56,251 nt of DNA from JAYEHK01 sp034659475 (GTDB lineage: Bacteria; Bacillota; Syntrophomonadia; Syntrophomonadales; Syntrophomonadaceae), in contig JAYEHK010000038.1 in assembly GCA_034659475.1 (NCBI GenBank), forward strand, positions 1 to 56,251, written 5' to 3'. Shown here in pieces: positions 8,996 to 16,605 of the stretch. Made by a program: the position numbers and the translations under genes. The number at the start of each line of letters is the position of its first letter. The stretch's first letter is position 1. The notes under the pieces were generated by a model, which saw only the letters and a list, made by a program, of their open reading frames with translations, ran no database searches and had not been told where the DNA came from.

Positions 8996-9094
8996 CTATC
9001 CACCATATTCAATCGAGATGGCAGCAACATTGCATAAATGTTCCTTAACACTCTGCTCTTTGAAAGTATTAGGATTAATGCGAGCACAAAACAT
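8996..9094 (-). pseudogene. cas3: 5' remnant of the original cas3 (HD domain N-terminus)
   Basis: A 32-codon frame begins at ATG 9094 with a strong GGGGGGTGAG ribosome binding site and ends at TAG 8996-8998. It reads MFCARINPNTFKEQS then VKEHLCNVAAISIEYGG. This matches the start of Cas3 proteins, where an A(H/R)I segment is followed by a SVKEHL helix carrying the first HD-domain histidine. It sits exactly where I-C loci carry cas3, directly upstream of cas5 and downstream of the regulator. It differs from the N-terminus of the intact cas3 at 3069-5258 (MMYYAHSKKNDIPEQEYSMH), so it is not a duplicate of that gene. I read it as the scar of a replaced cas3. It may still be translated as a short leader peptide for the operon. 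Confidence 0.65.
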
Positions 9095-9177
9095 CTACTC
9101 ACCCCCCTTTTTTTGTTAAGATATTTCTCATTCAGCTAACATAATATTCATTTGACTCCATTAAACCACATCCCAGG

Positions 9178-9195
9178 TGTCACCCACTGTCACCC
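9178..9195. promoter_or_regulatory. Tandem TGTCACCC repeats, candidate operator
   Basis: TGTCACCC occurs at 9178-9185 and again at 9188-9195, one helical turn apart, in the gap between the WYL regulator stop and the cas operon. Same-face direct repeats just upstream of a cas operon are a plausible binding site for the adjacent WYL regulator. No clear -35/-10 pair was found between here and 9094. Confidence 0.4.
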
Positions 9196-9218
9196 CAAAA
9201 ATATTTTTCAATAAAACT

Positions 9219-10262
9219 TCATACCCCCGCAGCATTATATTTAGCAACAATCCCCTGCGCCATCTCCGCAACCCCTCTCCTCAATCCCTCCGGTTCCATA
9301 ACCTCTACTTCCATCCCCCACTGCAAAATCCAGCTCTGCAGTTCAATCAGTCCGCAAACATGGAATTCTACGACCAGCGAACCATCATCAAGCTCTGTGA
9401 GAATCCTCTGGCTTGGATGATACAGCAGCTTTCTCACGCGAAAGGCTACCTTGGGAGTAAACTTCAAAAGCACTCGTTGAACGGAATCGTTGCAGAATAC
9501 CCCCCAGCTGTCTCCGATATGTTCCTGAAGATTAAAGTATTCCGGATACTCAAACTTGTCCCGTTCCCTGGCAGACAGAGATTCGATCTGATCTATCCGA
9601 TAGGTTTTAAATATTTCCTCACCCTTTTCACGCGCAGCGATATACCATACTCTTCTTTTGCATATGATGCCGACTGGTTCTAAAAATCGTTTTGAAAGCT
9701 GCCCGGCGTTTTTTCTGTAATTGACCTTCACACAAAAGCCTTCCGTAACAGCCCGAATCAGAACGCCGAGGTTGTTGCCGAATTCCTGCGGATTGATTAG
9801 TGTATCTTCAATAACGTAGATGCGACTTTTGAGACGGTGAGCAAGATCAGGTATGGGTGTAAAAAACGCCTTCTCAATTTCGCTCTGGGCCGAATTAACT
9901 GCGCTATCCAACAAAGTGTTTTTATTTAGCAGCATGCTGGTATAAACAGCTGCTGCGCTTTCAACGGACAGTTTGGGTAAATAGCTCTGCTGCAGACAGT
10001 ATTTCCCTTTGGGCTTATCAGGACGATGCAATCCAATGCCAAATTCTTCGAGCCTCTCCAGATCGCGAAAAATATTCCTTCGGATTGTTTCTCTGTCCGA
10101 AGATTCAGATGTGTAATCAGAAATGAGTTCTTCATAATGGCGATAAATGGTGACAAAGGATACCCCACCATAGGGAAGATGGCTGTGCAGCAGGCAATAC
10201 AGATACAGCAGACGTTCAGCAAGCGAAGGCGATGGTACTTTCCGTTGTTTCACAATGTACAC
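9219..10262 (-). CDS. HTH-WYL transcriptional regulator
   Basis: The 347-residue product has an N-terminal winged-helix part (about 1-90, with DRETIRRNIFRDLERLEEFGI typical of this group) and a WYL domain around residues 170-250 that includes VNYRKN and RVWYIAAREKGEEIFKTYRIDQI, followed by a WCX-like C-terminal extension. WYL proteins bind nucleotides or nucleic acid and commonly regulate CRISPR and other defence loci. It is encoded on the same strand just upstream of the cas operon, with the candidate operator at 9178-9195 in between. The target is inferred from position only. Confidence 0.88.
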   Translation of the reverse strand: MYIVKQRKVPSPSLAERLLYLYCLLHSHLPYGGVSFVTIYRHYEELISDYTSESSDRETIRRNIFRDLERLEEFGIGLHRPDKPKGKYCLQQSYLPKLSVESAAAVYTSMLLNKNTLLDSAVNSAQSEIEKAFFTPIPDLAHRLKSRIYVIEDTLINPQEFGNNLGVLIRAVTEGFCVKVNYRKNAGQLSKRFLEPVGIICKRRVWYIAAREKGEEIFKTYRIDQIESLSARERDKFEYPEYFNLQEHIGDSWGVFCNDSVQRVLLKFTPKVAFRVRKLLYHPSQRILTELDDGSLVVEFHVCGLIELQSWILQWGMEVEVMEPEGLRRGVAEMAQGIVAKYNAAGV

Positions 10263-10555
10263 CTCGTAATCTATGTAAGATTGTTAATCCCATTATATAC
10301 CTTTATATACCTTCAAGCGGCTTATGTTGCTATTTTTTGTTTTTATATACAAAAAATGAGTCACAAAGACTGGGCTCCGTAACTCATTTTGTAGTATTAA
10401 CAGATGTTCACACGCCGGAGTACTCCCCTGTTTGATTTATCTGCCTCCGGCTGCTGCTCTGGTTCTTGCGAGGATAATTCCTGTTACAAAGAGGAGCAGT
10501 ATCAGAACTGGTCTATTTGTATAAGACTAAGTACAGCTAAAAATAATCCAGAAAA
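10263..10555. other. Intergenic region between WYL regulator and tRNA cluster
   Basis: No full gene is seen. It holds an inverted repeat (10349-10361 with 10382-10392, arms ACAAAAAATGAGT/ACTCATTTTGT) that could terminate transcription, a perfect 10-bp palindrome GGAGTACTCC at 10417-10426, and on the minus strand a short hydrophobic open frame ending at 10437-10439 (PVLILLLFVTGIILARTR) that has no start codon or ribosome binding site. The last may be the tail of a decayed small membrane protein gene. Confidence 0.5.
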
Positions 10556-10580
10556 CAAAAAAGCCTGTACACTGTACAGG
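10556..10580 (-). terminator. Terminator after tRNA-Val
   Basis: On the minus strand the stem CCTGTAC/GTACAGG (10574-10580 with 10564-10570, three-base loop) is followed by CTTTTTTG, a normal intrinsic terminator closing the tRNA operon. Confidence 0.85.
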
Positions 10581-10594
10581 TTATTTGTTAAACA

Positions 10595-10670
<76 letters not shown>

Positions 10671-10674
10671 AAAA

Positions 10675-10749
10675 TGGTGACCCCTAGGAGACTCGAACTC
10701 CTGTTACCGCCGTGAAAGGGCGGTGTCTTAACCGCTTGACCAAGGGGCC
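10675..10749 (-). tRNA. tRNA-Glu (TTC)
   Basis: The acceptor stem starts GGCCCCT and pairs with AGGGGTC, with one G-U pair. The anticodon loop CTTTCAC between CCGCC and GGCGG gives TTC. The T-loop GTTCGAGTC and an encoded CCA are present. It lies four bases upstream of tRNA-Val. Confidence 0.96.
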
Positions 10750-10757
10750 AATTAATA

Positions 10758-10833
10758 TGGTGGGCCTACCAGGACTCGAACCTGGGACCAACCGGTTATG
10801 AGCCGGTAGCTCTACCAACTGAGCTATAGGCCC
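10758..10833 (-). tRNA. tRNA with CAT anticodon (Met, or Ile2)
   Basis: The acceptor GGGCCTA/TAGGCCC, D-arm GCTCAGTTGGTAGAGC, anticodon stem ACCGG/CCGGT around loop CTCATAA (anticodon CAT), T-loop GGTTCGAGTCC and encoded CCA are all visible. The first pair is G-C, so it is not an initiator with a mismatched end. Elongator Met and lysidine-modified Ile2 cannot be told apart safely by eye here. Confidence 0.93.
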
Positions 10834-10858
10834 GGGCTTTCAAAACCCCGCGAGAGAT

Positions 10859-10887
10859 AGTATACTGAACTTTCTCTCTAATTGCAA
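10859..10887 (-). promoter_or_regulatory. Promoter of the Met-Glu-Val tRNA operon
   Basis: TTGCAA (10882-10887) and TATACT (10859-10864) are separated by 17 bp on the minus strand, about 26 bp upstream of the tRNA 5' end. Confidence 0.85.
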
Positions 10888-10920
10888 GCTTTTTTTTGAC
10901 AACTTCAATAAGTTCATATT

Positions 10921-10952
10921 AAAAGCGGTAGCCTTTAAGGGGTTACCGCTTT
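10921..10952 (-). terminator. Terminator after tRNA-Asn
   Basis: The stem AAAGCGGTA/TACCGCTTT (10944-10952 with 10922-10930) is followed on the minus strand by a short T-run. It separates tRNA-Asn from the next tRNA operon, which has its own promoter. Confidence 0.65.
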
Positions 10953-10961
10953 AGTTATCAA

Positions 10962-11036
10962 TGGCTCCCCGAGTAGGACTCGAACCTACAACCCCTCGGT
11001 TAACAGCCGAGTGCTCTACCATTGAGCTATCGAGGA
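10962..11036 (-). tRNA. tRNA-Asn (GTT)
   Basis: The acceptor TCCTCGA pairs with TCGGGGA (with G-U), the anticodon stem CTCGG/CCGAG holds loop CTGTTAA (anticodon GTT), the T-arm is GTAGG/CCTAC, the discriminator is G and CCA is encoded. It is a single-gene unit with its own promoter and terminator. Confidence 0.96.
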
Positions 11037-11060
11037 ATGACTTGCGACCCAACGAAATTT

Positions 11061-11089
11061 ATTATATATGCTATCGAGGGTCCTGTCAA
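11061..11089 (-). promoter_or_regulatory. Promoter of tRNA-Asn
   Basis: TTGACA (11084-11089) and TATAAT (11061-11066) are spaced by 17 bp on the minus strand, both perfect consensus, as expected for a strong stable-RNA promoter. Confidence 0.92.
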
Positions 11090-11139
11090 CCGTGTTTCCG
11101 GGATTTTTTGAGTTTTTTTTAATCCCGGGTACATGGTGC

Positions 11140-12225
11140 TTACTCAATATAGTCTTTAAGCTTTTTGCTCCTGGATGGATGCCTTAGTTTGCGAAGCGCT
11201 TTGGCTTCGATCTGACGAATTCTCTCTCTGGTCACGCCGAACTCCTGCCCGACCTCTTCCAAGGTGCGTGGTCTGCCGTCATCAAGTCCGAAGCGAAGCC
11301 GTAATACCTTCTCTTCGCGCTCTGTGAGTGTGTTTAGTATGCCATCCATGTGTTCCCGTAAGAGCACGAAGGATGCTGACTCTTCAGGCGATTCTGCTTC
11401 CTCATCGGTGATAAAATCACCCAGATGGCTATCGTCTTCTTCTCCAATGGGTGTTTCCAGGGAAACAGGTTCCTGAGCAACTTTCATGATTTCTATAACT
11501 CTTTCTACAGCTATATCCATTTCTACTGCGACCTCTGCGGGGGTCGGCTCTCTTCCCAGTGTCTGCAGGAGACTTCTCTGGACTCTGGATAGCTTGTTAA
11601 TCGTTTCGACCATGTGTACCGGTATTCTGATCGTACGGGCCTGGTCTGCAATCGCTCTTGTAATTGCCTGTCTGATCCACCAGGTTGCATAGGTACTGAA
11701 TTTGTATCCTTTGCGGTAATCAAATTTCTCGACCGCTTTCATCAGTCCCAAATTGCCTTCCTGGATTAGATCAAGGAAAAGCATTCCTCTGCCAACATAT
11801 CTTTTGGCAATACTTACAACGAGTCGCAGATTCGCTTCTACAAGCTTTCTTTTGGCTTCTTCTTCGCCTGCTTCAATCCGCTGTGCCAAATCTATTTCTT
11901 CATCAGCGGTGAGCAGTTTTACTCTGCCAATTTCCTTGAGATACATCCGTACAGGGTCATCGATTTCGATTCCATCAGGGACAACGACTGTCTCTGTTTC
12001 GACGGTTTCATGTTCCCCTTCTTCTTCTTCGTTTTCGGTTTCACTGTCTGGTCCAACGGTGATGCCTAGAGATTGTAGATGCTCGAAAACATCATCTATA
12101 TAATCCGGTTCCAGGTGATACCCTTGAAGTTCTTCGTTAATTTCTTCATAGGTCAGATGCTTTTTCTTTTTTCCCTTTTCGGCTAGACTGGTTATACTGT
12201 CAGCCAGTTTGCGATCCAATTTCAT
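11140..12225 (-). CDS. rpoD: RNA polymerase primary sigma factor SigA/RpoD
   Basis: This is the housekeeping sigma factor. The 361-residue product has region 1.1 at the N-terminus, an acidic linker (about 60-80), region 1.2 DPVRMYLKEIG, region 2 with RLVVSIAKRYVGRGMLFLDL and FSTYATWWIRQAI, region 3, and region 4 with RLRFGLDDGRPRTLEEVG and the HTH VTRERIRQIEAKALRKLR. The length is the short form typical of Bacillota. Its ATG overlaps the dnaG stop by four bases, so the two are translationally coupled in the classical macromolecular synthesis operon. Confidence 0.98.
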   Translation of the reverse strand: MKLDRKLADSITSLAEKGKKKKHLTYEEINEELQGYHLEPDYIDDVFEHLQSLGITVGPDSETENEEEEGEHETVETETVVVPDGIEIDDPVRMYLKEIGRVKLLTADEEIDLAQRIEAGEEEAKRKLVEANLRLVVSIAKRYVGRGMLFLDLIQEGNLGLMKAVEKFDYRKGYKFSTYATWWIRQAITRAIADQARTIRIPVHMVETINKLSRVQRSLLQTLGREPTPAEVAVEMDIAVERVIEIMKVAQEPVSLETPIGEEDDSHLGDFITDEEAESPEESASFVLLREHMDGILNTLTEREEKVLRLRFGLDDGRPRTLEEVGQEFGVTRERIRQIEAKALRKLRHPSRSKKLKDYIE

Positions 12226-14006
12226 TGTATCCCCCCTTCCCGGGTTAAAGTGATGAGTTTATTAAATTTAATTAAAAAAGAAAGTGCACTGTAAAAATCT
12301 CCATCCTGATCTATAACATTCAATTGATCGAAGGCTTTTTGCCATTGTGCTTCTTCTCTTTTTTTCTTAACAACGTAGATAAATTCATTGACTTCTCTTT
12401 CTTCATTGGGTCGATCTTCTTCCATTAACAGTGAGATCGCCGCGTAAGCTGAATCCAGACTTTCTTCGGCAGCTCTCCGGTTTAATATCTGCATTTTTTC
12501 CTCTTTTCCTCCTTGTAATTGAGCATATATATTCGCCAGAGCTTTATAATCTGGATTACCAAAGAAATTAATGCCGATGCTATTTTGTATCCTGGTAAAG
12601 GTTGCATCGTTTCTTAACATGGCTGCCAGTATTTTCTCCTGAATGCCATATTTACCGTATCTTTTATTATCCCTGATTATTTCATTTTTATTCCTATTTA
12701 AACTCTGCGTTGACAAATTCCTGCCTTCTGCGAATTCCTGCTGAACCAGCGATTCCTCCAGTCGAAGCTTTTGTGCCAGCATTAATATGTAATAACCTCT
12801 TTGCACTGCGCTTTCGACTCTATTAATATCACTTTTGACAGACCTGATGATGTCAACTTTTGCATTTACATTCATCTCAGGAACAGACATAATCTGCCTA
12901 TTTATTTTAAATTCGATGTCACTATATCTATTATTCTGTATATAGGTCAGAAATTCCTTTTTACCATTTCTTTCTATGTATTCATCTGGATCTCTGCCGC
13001 CGGGAAGTGTTACAATATCCACCTTCAGATCATTATGCGTCAATATGGAACTGGCACGCAGGGTTTCTCTCTGACCTGCTTCATCTCCATCATAGAGAAC
13101 TAATACCTTTTCTACATATCTCCCCAGAAGACCTGCCTGTTCTTCCGTAAACGCTGTCCCCAATGAGGCAACCGCATAATTCACCCCTGATTGATGGAGT
13201 TTAATACAATCCATATATCCTTCCACCAAGATGGCTTCATTCTTTTCCCGAAGACTTGTACGTGCCTGTGAGAGACCGTACAGATTTCTTCTTTTAGAAA
13301 ATAAATCGGTTTCAGTTGTGTTCAAATACTTGGGTTGTCCATCACCCATTATTCTGCCCCCGAAGCCTACAATATCCCGATTATACATGAATATTGGAAA
13401 AATAATTCGATCTCGAAAGAGATCATAATACCTGTTTTGTTGTTCACTTCGTTTTATCAACCCTGCCAGTTTCACGATTTCATGGGAGAAACCTTTCTTT
13501 AGCAGATATTCCTCCAGGTCATTCCAGCGGTCAGGTGCATAACCCAGTTTAAAAGTTTCTATGCTTTCTTGGCTTACACCTCTTTTTTCTAAATATATAC
13601 GCGCTTTGCTTCCCTGCGGTGAAAAAAACATTTGCTGATAATACTCTGCTGCTGCCAGGTTCACTGCAGCCACCTGCTTACGGTAATCAATTTTGTTCTT
13701 ATCACCGCTTTGCAGTAATTCTACCCCTGCCTTGGCAGCTAGAATTTCGACAGCTTCTCGGAAATCAACCCCATCTATTTTCATAACATAGGAAAACAAA
13801 TTTCCGCCTGCATGACACCCAAAACAATAAAACATCTGTTTATCGCGGCTAACACTGAAGGATGGGGTTTTTTCCTGGTGAAAAGGACACAGCCCCCAGT
13901 AACGGTTCCCTTTTCGATTCAATTTTACAGTCTCGGAAACGAGATCAACGATATCTACCCGGGCCTCTATGTCCCTTAGAATTTGATCATCATAATACCC
14001 AGTCAT
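12222..14006 (-). CDS. dnaG: DNA primase DnaG
   Basis: DnaG makes RNA primers at the replication fork. The 594-residue product has the N-terminal CHC2 zinc-binding domain (CPFHQEKTPSF ... FYCFGCHAGG, about 40-65), the catalytic TOPRIM core (EGYMDCIKLHQ and LVLYDGDEAGQ) and a C-terminal helicase-binding region. An AAGGGG site precedes the ATG. It forms an operon with rpoD, downstream of dgt. Confidence 0.97.
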   Translation of the reverse strand: MTGYYDDQILRDIEARVDIVDLVSETVKLNRKGNRYWGLCPFHQEKTPSFSVSRDKQMFYCFGCHAGGNLFSYVMKIDGVDFREAVEILAAKAGVELLQSGDKNKIDYRKQVAAVNLAAAEYYQQMFFSPQGSKARIYLEKRGVSQESIETFKLGYAPDRWNDLEEYLLKKGFSHEIVKLAGLIKRSEQQNRYYDLFRDRIIFPIFMYNRDIVGFGGRIMGDGQPKYLNTTETDLFSKRRNLYGLSQARTSLREKNEAILVEGYMDCIKLHQSGVNYAVASLGTAFTEEQAGLLGRYVEKVLVLYDGDEAGQRETLRASSILTHNDLKVDIVTLPGGRDPDEYIERNGKKEFLTYIQNNRYSDIEFKINRQIMSVPEMNVNAKVDIIRSVKSDINRVESAVQRGYYILMLAQKLRLEESLVQQEFAEGRNLSTQSLNRNKNEIIRDNKRYGKYGIQEKILAAMLRNDATFTRIQNSIGINFFGNPDYKALANIYAQLQGGKEEKMQILNRRAAEESLDSAYAAISLLMEEDRPNEEREVNEFIYVVKKKREEAQWQKAFDQLNVIDQDGDFYSALSFLIKFNKLITLTREGGIQ

Positions 14007-14064
14007 GATTACCCCTTACTATTCTATATCTACAAGAAAATACCTTCTATTTATACGAAAAATG

Positions 14065-15159
14065 TCAGAATTTCTTTTTTTCACACTCATTTTCGTTTTT
14101 ACCCATTATGGTTTTAGATGCATCCGGAACCAGCGATTTGGGTATGTAAATTTCCTTAAATACGGATATACAGTAGGCGTCACTCATCCCTGATATATAA
14201 TCGATAACGGCTCTTTCCAGTCCCTCTTCATCTGCTATTTCGCGATATACGGGACTCATTTTATCGGGGTATTTTTGAAAATATTTGAACAGGTGTTCAA
14301 TAATGAACATGGCCCTGCTTCTTTCTTCTCGACAAACTTCCCCGCGATAAATGGTTTCGAACATGAATTCTCTTAATCCCATAAGTGCATCTTCTACCCT
14401 GATATCTGGTTCTACGCTTACTGTGTCTTTTTCTTGCATCATCTGACGTGTATGTTCAATGGTATTGGTAACAAGTGTGGCGATTCTCTGGCTATGTGTT
14501 GCTCCCAGGATGTCCAAATACTCCCCGGGAATGTCTTCCATTTTTAACAGGCCGGCTCGCACTGAATCATCAATATCATGTTGTACGTACGCAATCTTAT
14601 CGCTCAGACGAATCACTTGCCCCTCCAGGGTACTCGCTGGACTTGCACCGGTTCCATATCCGCTGTGATGAAGAATCCCGTCTAGCACTTCTGTGCTCAG
14701 ATTTAGACCACTCTGCCCCTTTCTTTGTTCTACCCGGGTGAGAACGCGAATACTGTTTTCATTGTGCCGGAAGGGTTGACTGCCTAGCTGATCTAGGATC
14801 ATTTCCCCTGCATGTGCAAAAGGCGTATGTCCAACATCATGTCCCAGTGCAATGGCTTCAATCAGGTCAATATTCAGATTCAATCCTGCACCAATGGTTT
14901 TGGCAATCTGGTTGACTTCCAGCGTGTGTGTCAACCGGGTTCGAAAATGGTCCCCAGGAGGCGCAATAAACACCTGGGTCTTATGTTTGAGACGACGGAA
15001 CGACTTGGAGTGTACAATCCGATCCCGATCAACCATAAAACAGGTACGAATAGGATCTGGCTCTTCTTCCTGTTGACGGCCTGCAGAACCAATAGCCAGT
15101 GTGGCCAGTTTGTTCAGCATTTTAACCTCTCGTTGTTCAATCTCTTCCCGTATCTTCAT
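14065..15159 (-). CDS. dgt: dGTP triphosphohydrolase-like HD protein
   Basis: Members of this HD family hydrolyse dNTPs to nucleoside and triphosphate. The 364-residue product carries the signature KSFRRLKHKTQVF, the HD ligands in RLTHTLEVNQIA and ALGHDVGHTPFAHAGE, and a later DKIAYVQHDIDD segment. It is shorter than E. coli Dgt and matches the Clostridia form often found next to dnaG. Another ATG at codon 14 is possible, but AGGGTGAGG lies upstream of the first one. The substrate range cannot be told from sequence. Confidence 0.92.
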   Translation of the reverse strand: MKIREEIEQREVKMLNKLATLAIGSAGRQQEEEPDPIRTCFMVDRDRIVHSKSFRRLKHKTQVFIAPPGDHFRTRLTHTLEVNQIAKTIGAGLNLNIDLIEAIALGHDVGHTPFAHAGEMILDQLGSQPFRHNENSIRVLTRVEQRKGQSGLNLSTEVLDGILHHSGYGTGASPASTLEGQVIRLSDKIAYVQHDIDDSVRAGLLKMEDIPGEYLDILGATHSQRIATLVTNTIEHTRQMMQEKDTVSVEPDIRVEDALMGLREFMFETIYRGEVCREERSRAMFIIEHLFKYFQKYPDKMSPVYREIADEEGLERAVIDYISGMSDAYCISVFKEIYIPKSLVPDASKTIMGKNENECEKKKF

Positions 15160-15389
15160 TTTTTTACCTCACCCTTCTTTTCAAAGAGGGGGACTTTTTT
15201 CCCGTTTGAGATTCAGTTCATTACTTGCTCTTTTCTAATACTACAGAAATATCTCTAATTCCTTTATTATTTACAGAATTTTTGTTAACAAACATCTTCT
15301 GCAGAATTTTCCCCTTGCATTTTATGCCACATTTATACCGTCTGACACCCTAGGAAGCGGGTTTGTATTTTTTTCAGTGAACAAAGGTA
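15160..15389. other. Intergenic region upstream of dgt
   Basis: No gene is supported. A 24-codon frame on the minus strand (MFVNKNSVNNKG...) lacks a good ribosome binding site. Only the AGGGTGAGG site just before dgt is clear; I found no strong promoter. Confidence 0.4.
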
Positions 15390-15430
15390 TTAAAAAAAAC
15401 TTCCGGTCACCATGGTAGATGCCGAAAGTT
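15390..15430 (-). terminator. Terminator after the LysM protein gene
   Basis: The stem AACTTTCGG/CCGGAAGTT (15422-15430 with 15398-15406, one mismatch) is followed on the minus strand by eight T residues. Confidence 0.85.
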
Positions 15431-15474
15431 AATGTTTTTGGAATATTTTTATAAACTATAGCGTTATTATTAAT

Positions 15475-16368
15475 TTACAGGGTATACTGGGCGGCTTTAT
15501 GCACAGCTGCTTGATGTGCTTCATCAACCCGGTTGCTTCCATGGGTACGGCTGTTGAGAAAATGAATGCAAAAATGCCCATCGAAATTGTTGTTGTAGAT
15601 ATTTTGTCCACCGTGTGGCATTCCGTTCTGTGAGGCAGCAAATACACGGCCATTAATGTTTACAACAATTGCTCTTCGGGTCCAACTCCATGCCCCACCG
15701 CGTGCTTTTTTCATTTTGGTAGCATCATCAGCTGTTAAGGGTTCAGAGTCTGCATGATTGCTCCCCCCCAGGCGTTTAACCTTGAAGGTAATGCCTGTGT
15801 CAACATCTGTTACGGTAGCAATTGAGCCTCTTGGGAAGGCTACATTGACAACTGTCCACCAATCAGCCATCTCCGTTTGAATATTGTCTCCCTGTGAAGG
15901 TTTTTCATTCATCTCAACGGGTATGATCAATACCGTACCTGCATTTACAATCCAGGTATTCAGATCATTGGCCTGCATCAGCTCGTTGACAGTAATCCCA
16001 TACTTCTGAGCAACCGCCCAGAGACTATCGCCCCATTTTAACACGTAAGTTATTTCTCCCTGTAGGGCATTAGTCAGGGTGCTCTTGGTTTGATTTCCTA
16101 CCAGACCATCCACCTGGATGCTTTTTGCATCCTGAAAAGCAACCACCGCATGCTCTGTACGAAATCCAAAGATCCCATCAACTCCATATGTACTATACCC
16201 CAGCTCAGTTAAGTCCTGCTGTAGCCTAGCAACGGCTGTTCCTCTGCTGCCGTACTTTAAGAGGCTGGAACCATAATCTCCTGCCAGAACCTGACCCGGA
16301 AAAATAGATACGGCCATAAATGCAAAAAGCAAAGCAACAACTATATATCTGCTTTTACGCACTGTCAC
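15475..16368 (-). CDS. Exported peptidoglycan-binding LysM protein
   Basis: The 297-residue product has an N-terminal signal peptide (VVALLFAFMAVSIFPGQVLAG, cleavage near residue 29), a PG_binding_1 domain (about 35-100, YGSRGTAVARLQQDL and DGIFGFRTEHAVVAFQ), one LysM repeat (about 108-150, YVLKWGDSLWAVAQKYGI) and a C-terminal domain of about 130 residues ending in HFCIHFLNSRTHGSNRVD. The C-terminal domain is a family I know from clostridial exported proteins but without a proven reaction; its clustered histidines suggest a hydrolase. The start is GTG. It is flanked by its own promoter and terminator, so it is monocistronic. Confidence 0.85.
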   Translation of the reverse strand: MTVRKSRYIVVALLFAFMAVSIFPGQVLAGDYGSSLLKYGSRGTAVARLQQDLTELGYSTYGVDGIFGFRTEHAVVAFQDAKSIQVDGLVGNQTKSTLTNALQGEITYVLKWGDSLWAVAQKYGITVNELMQANDLNTWIVNAGTVLIIPVEMNEKPSQGDNIQTEMADWWTVVNVAFPRGSIATVTDVDTGITFKVKRLGGSNHADSEPLTADDATKMKKARGGAWSWTRRAIVVNINGRVFAASQNGMPHGGQNIYNNNFDGHFCIHFLNSRTHGSNRVDEAHQAAVHKAAQYTL

Positions 16369-16410
16369 CTGTCGACCACTTCCTTTCTGTGCATGTGTTT
16401 ACACTGAAAT

Positions 16411-16440
16411 ATTTTATCTCTTTTCAACATTAATCGACAA
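16411..16440 (-). promoter_or_regulatory. Promoter of the LysM protein gene
   Basis: TTGTCG (16435-16440) and TAAAAT (16411-16416) on the minus strand are separated by 18 bp, about 40 bp upstream of the GTG start. Confidence 0.6.
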
Positions 16441-16560
16441 ATGCCCTTAGCCCTTACCAGCAAGCTTCTATTGCCCTCTATCACTACCAGCAGGACCAAG
16501 CCTTCGACCACCTATTTTTTATCGTCTTTCAGGGTAGATGGGAAACTATTCTTAAGCAGG

Positions 16561-16593
16561 AAAAAGGCGAGGATACCGAATGGTATCCTCGCC
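16561..16593 (-). terminator. Terminator after ppdK
   Basis: A perfect 12-bp stem GGCGAGGATACC/GGTATCCTCGCC with an ATTC loop (16566-16593) is followed by TTTTT on the minus strand, 13 bp after the ppdK stop. Confidence 0.95.
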
Positions 16594-16605
16594 TTTAGAC
16601 TAATT

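Noticed and set aside
8935..9102. N-terminal extension of cas5 to 280 residues
   Set aside because: The extension has no start with a ribosome binding site, and another frame in the same bases encodes the cas3 remnant. AGGAGG precedes 8934.
3069..9218. Search for cas6
   Set aside because: No RAMP-type processing protein other than Cas5 is present; I-C does not need one.
11097..11129. Inverted repeat CCGGGATT/AATCCCGG after rpoD as a terminator
   Set aside because: The stem is followed by no T-run on the minus strand and has a long A-rich loop, so I do not call it a terminator.
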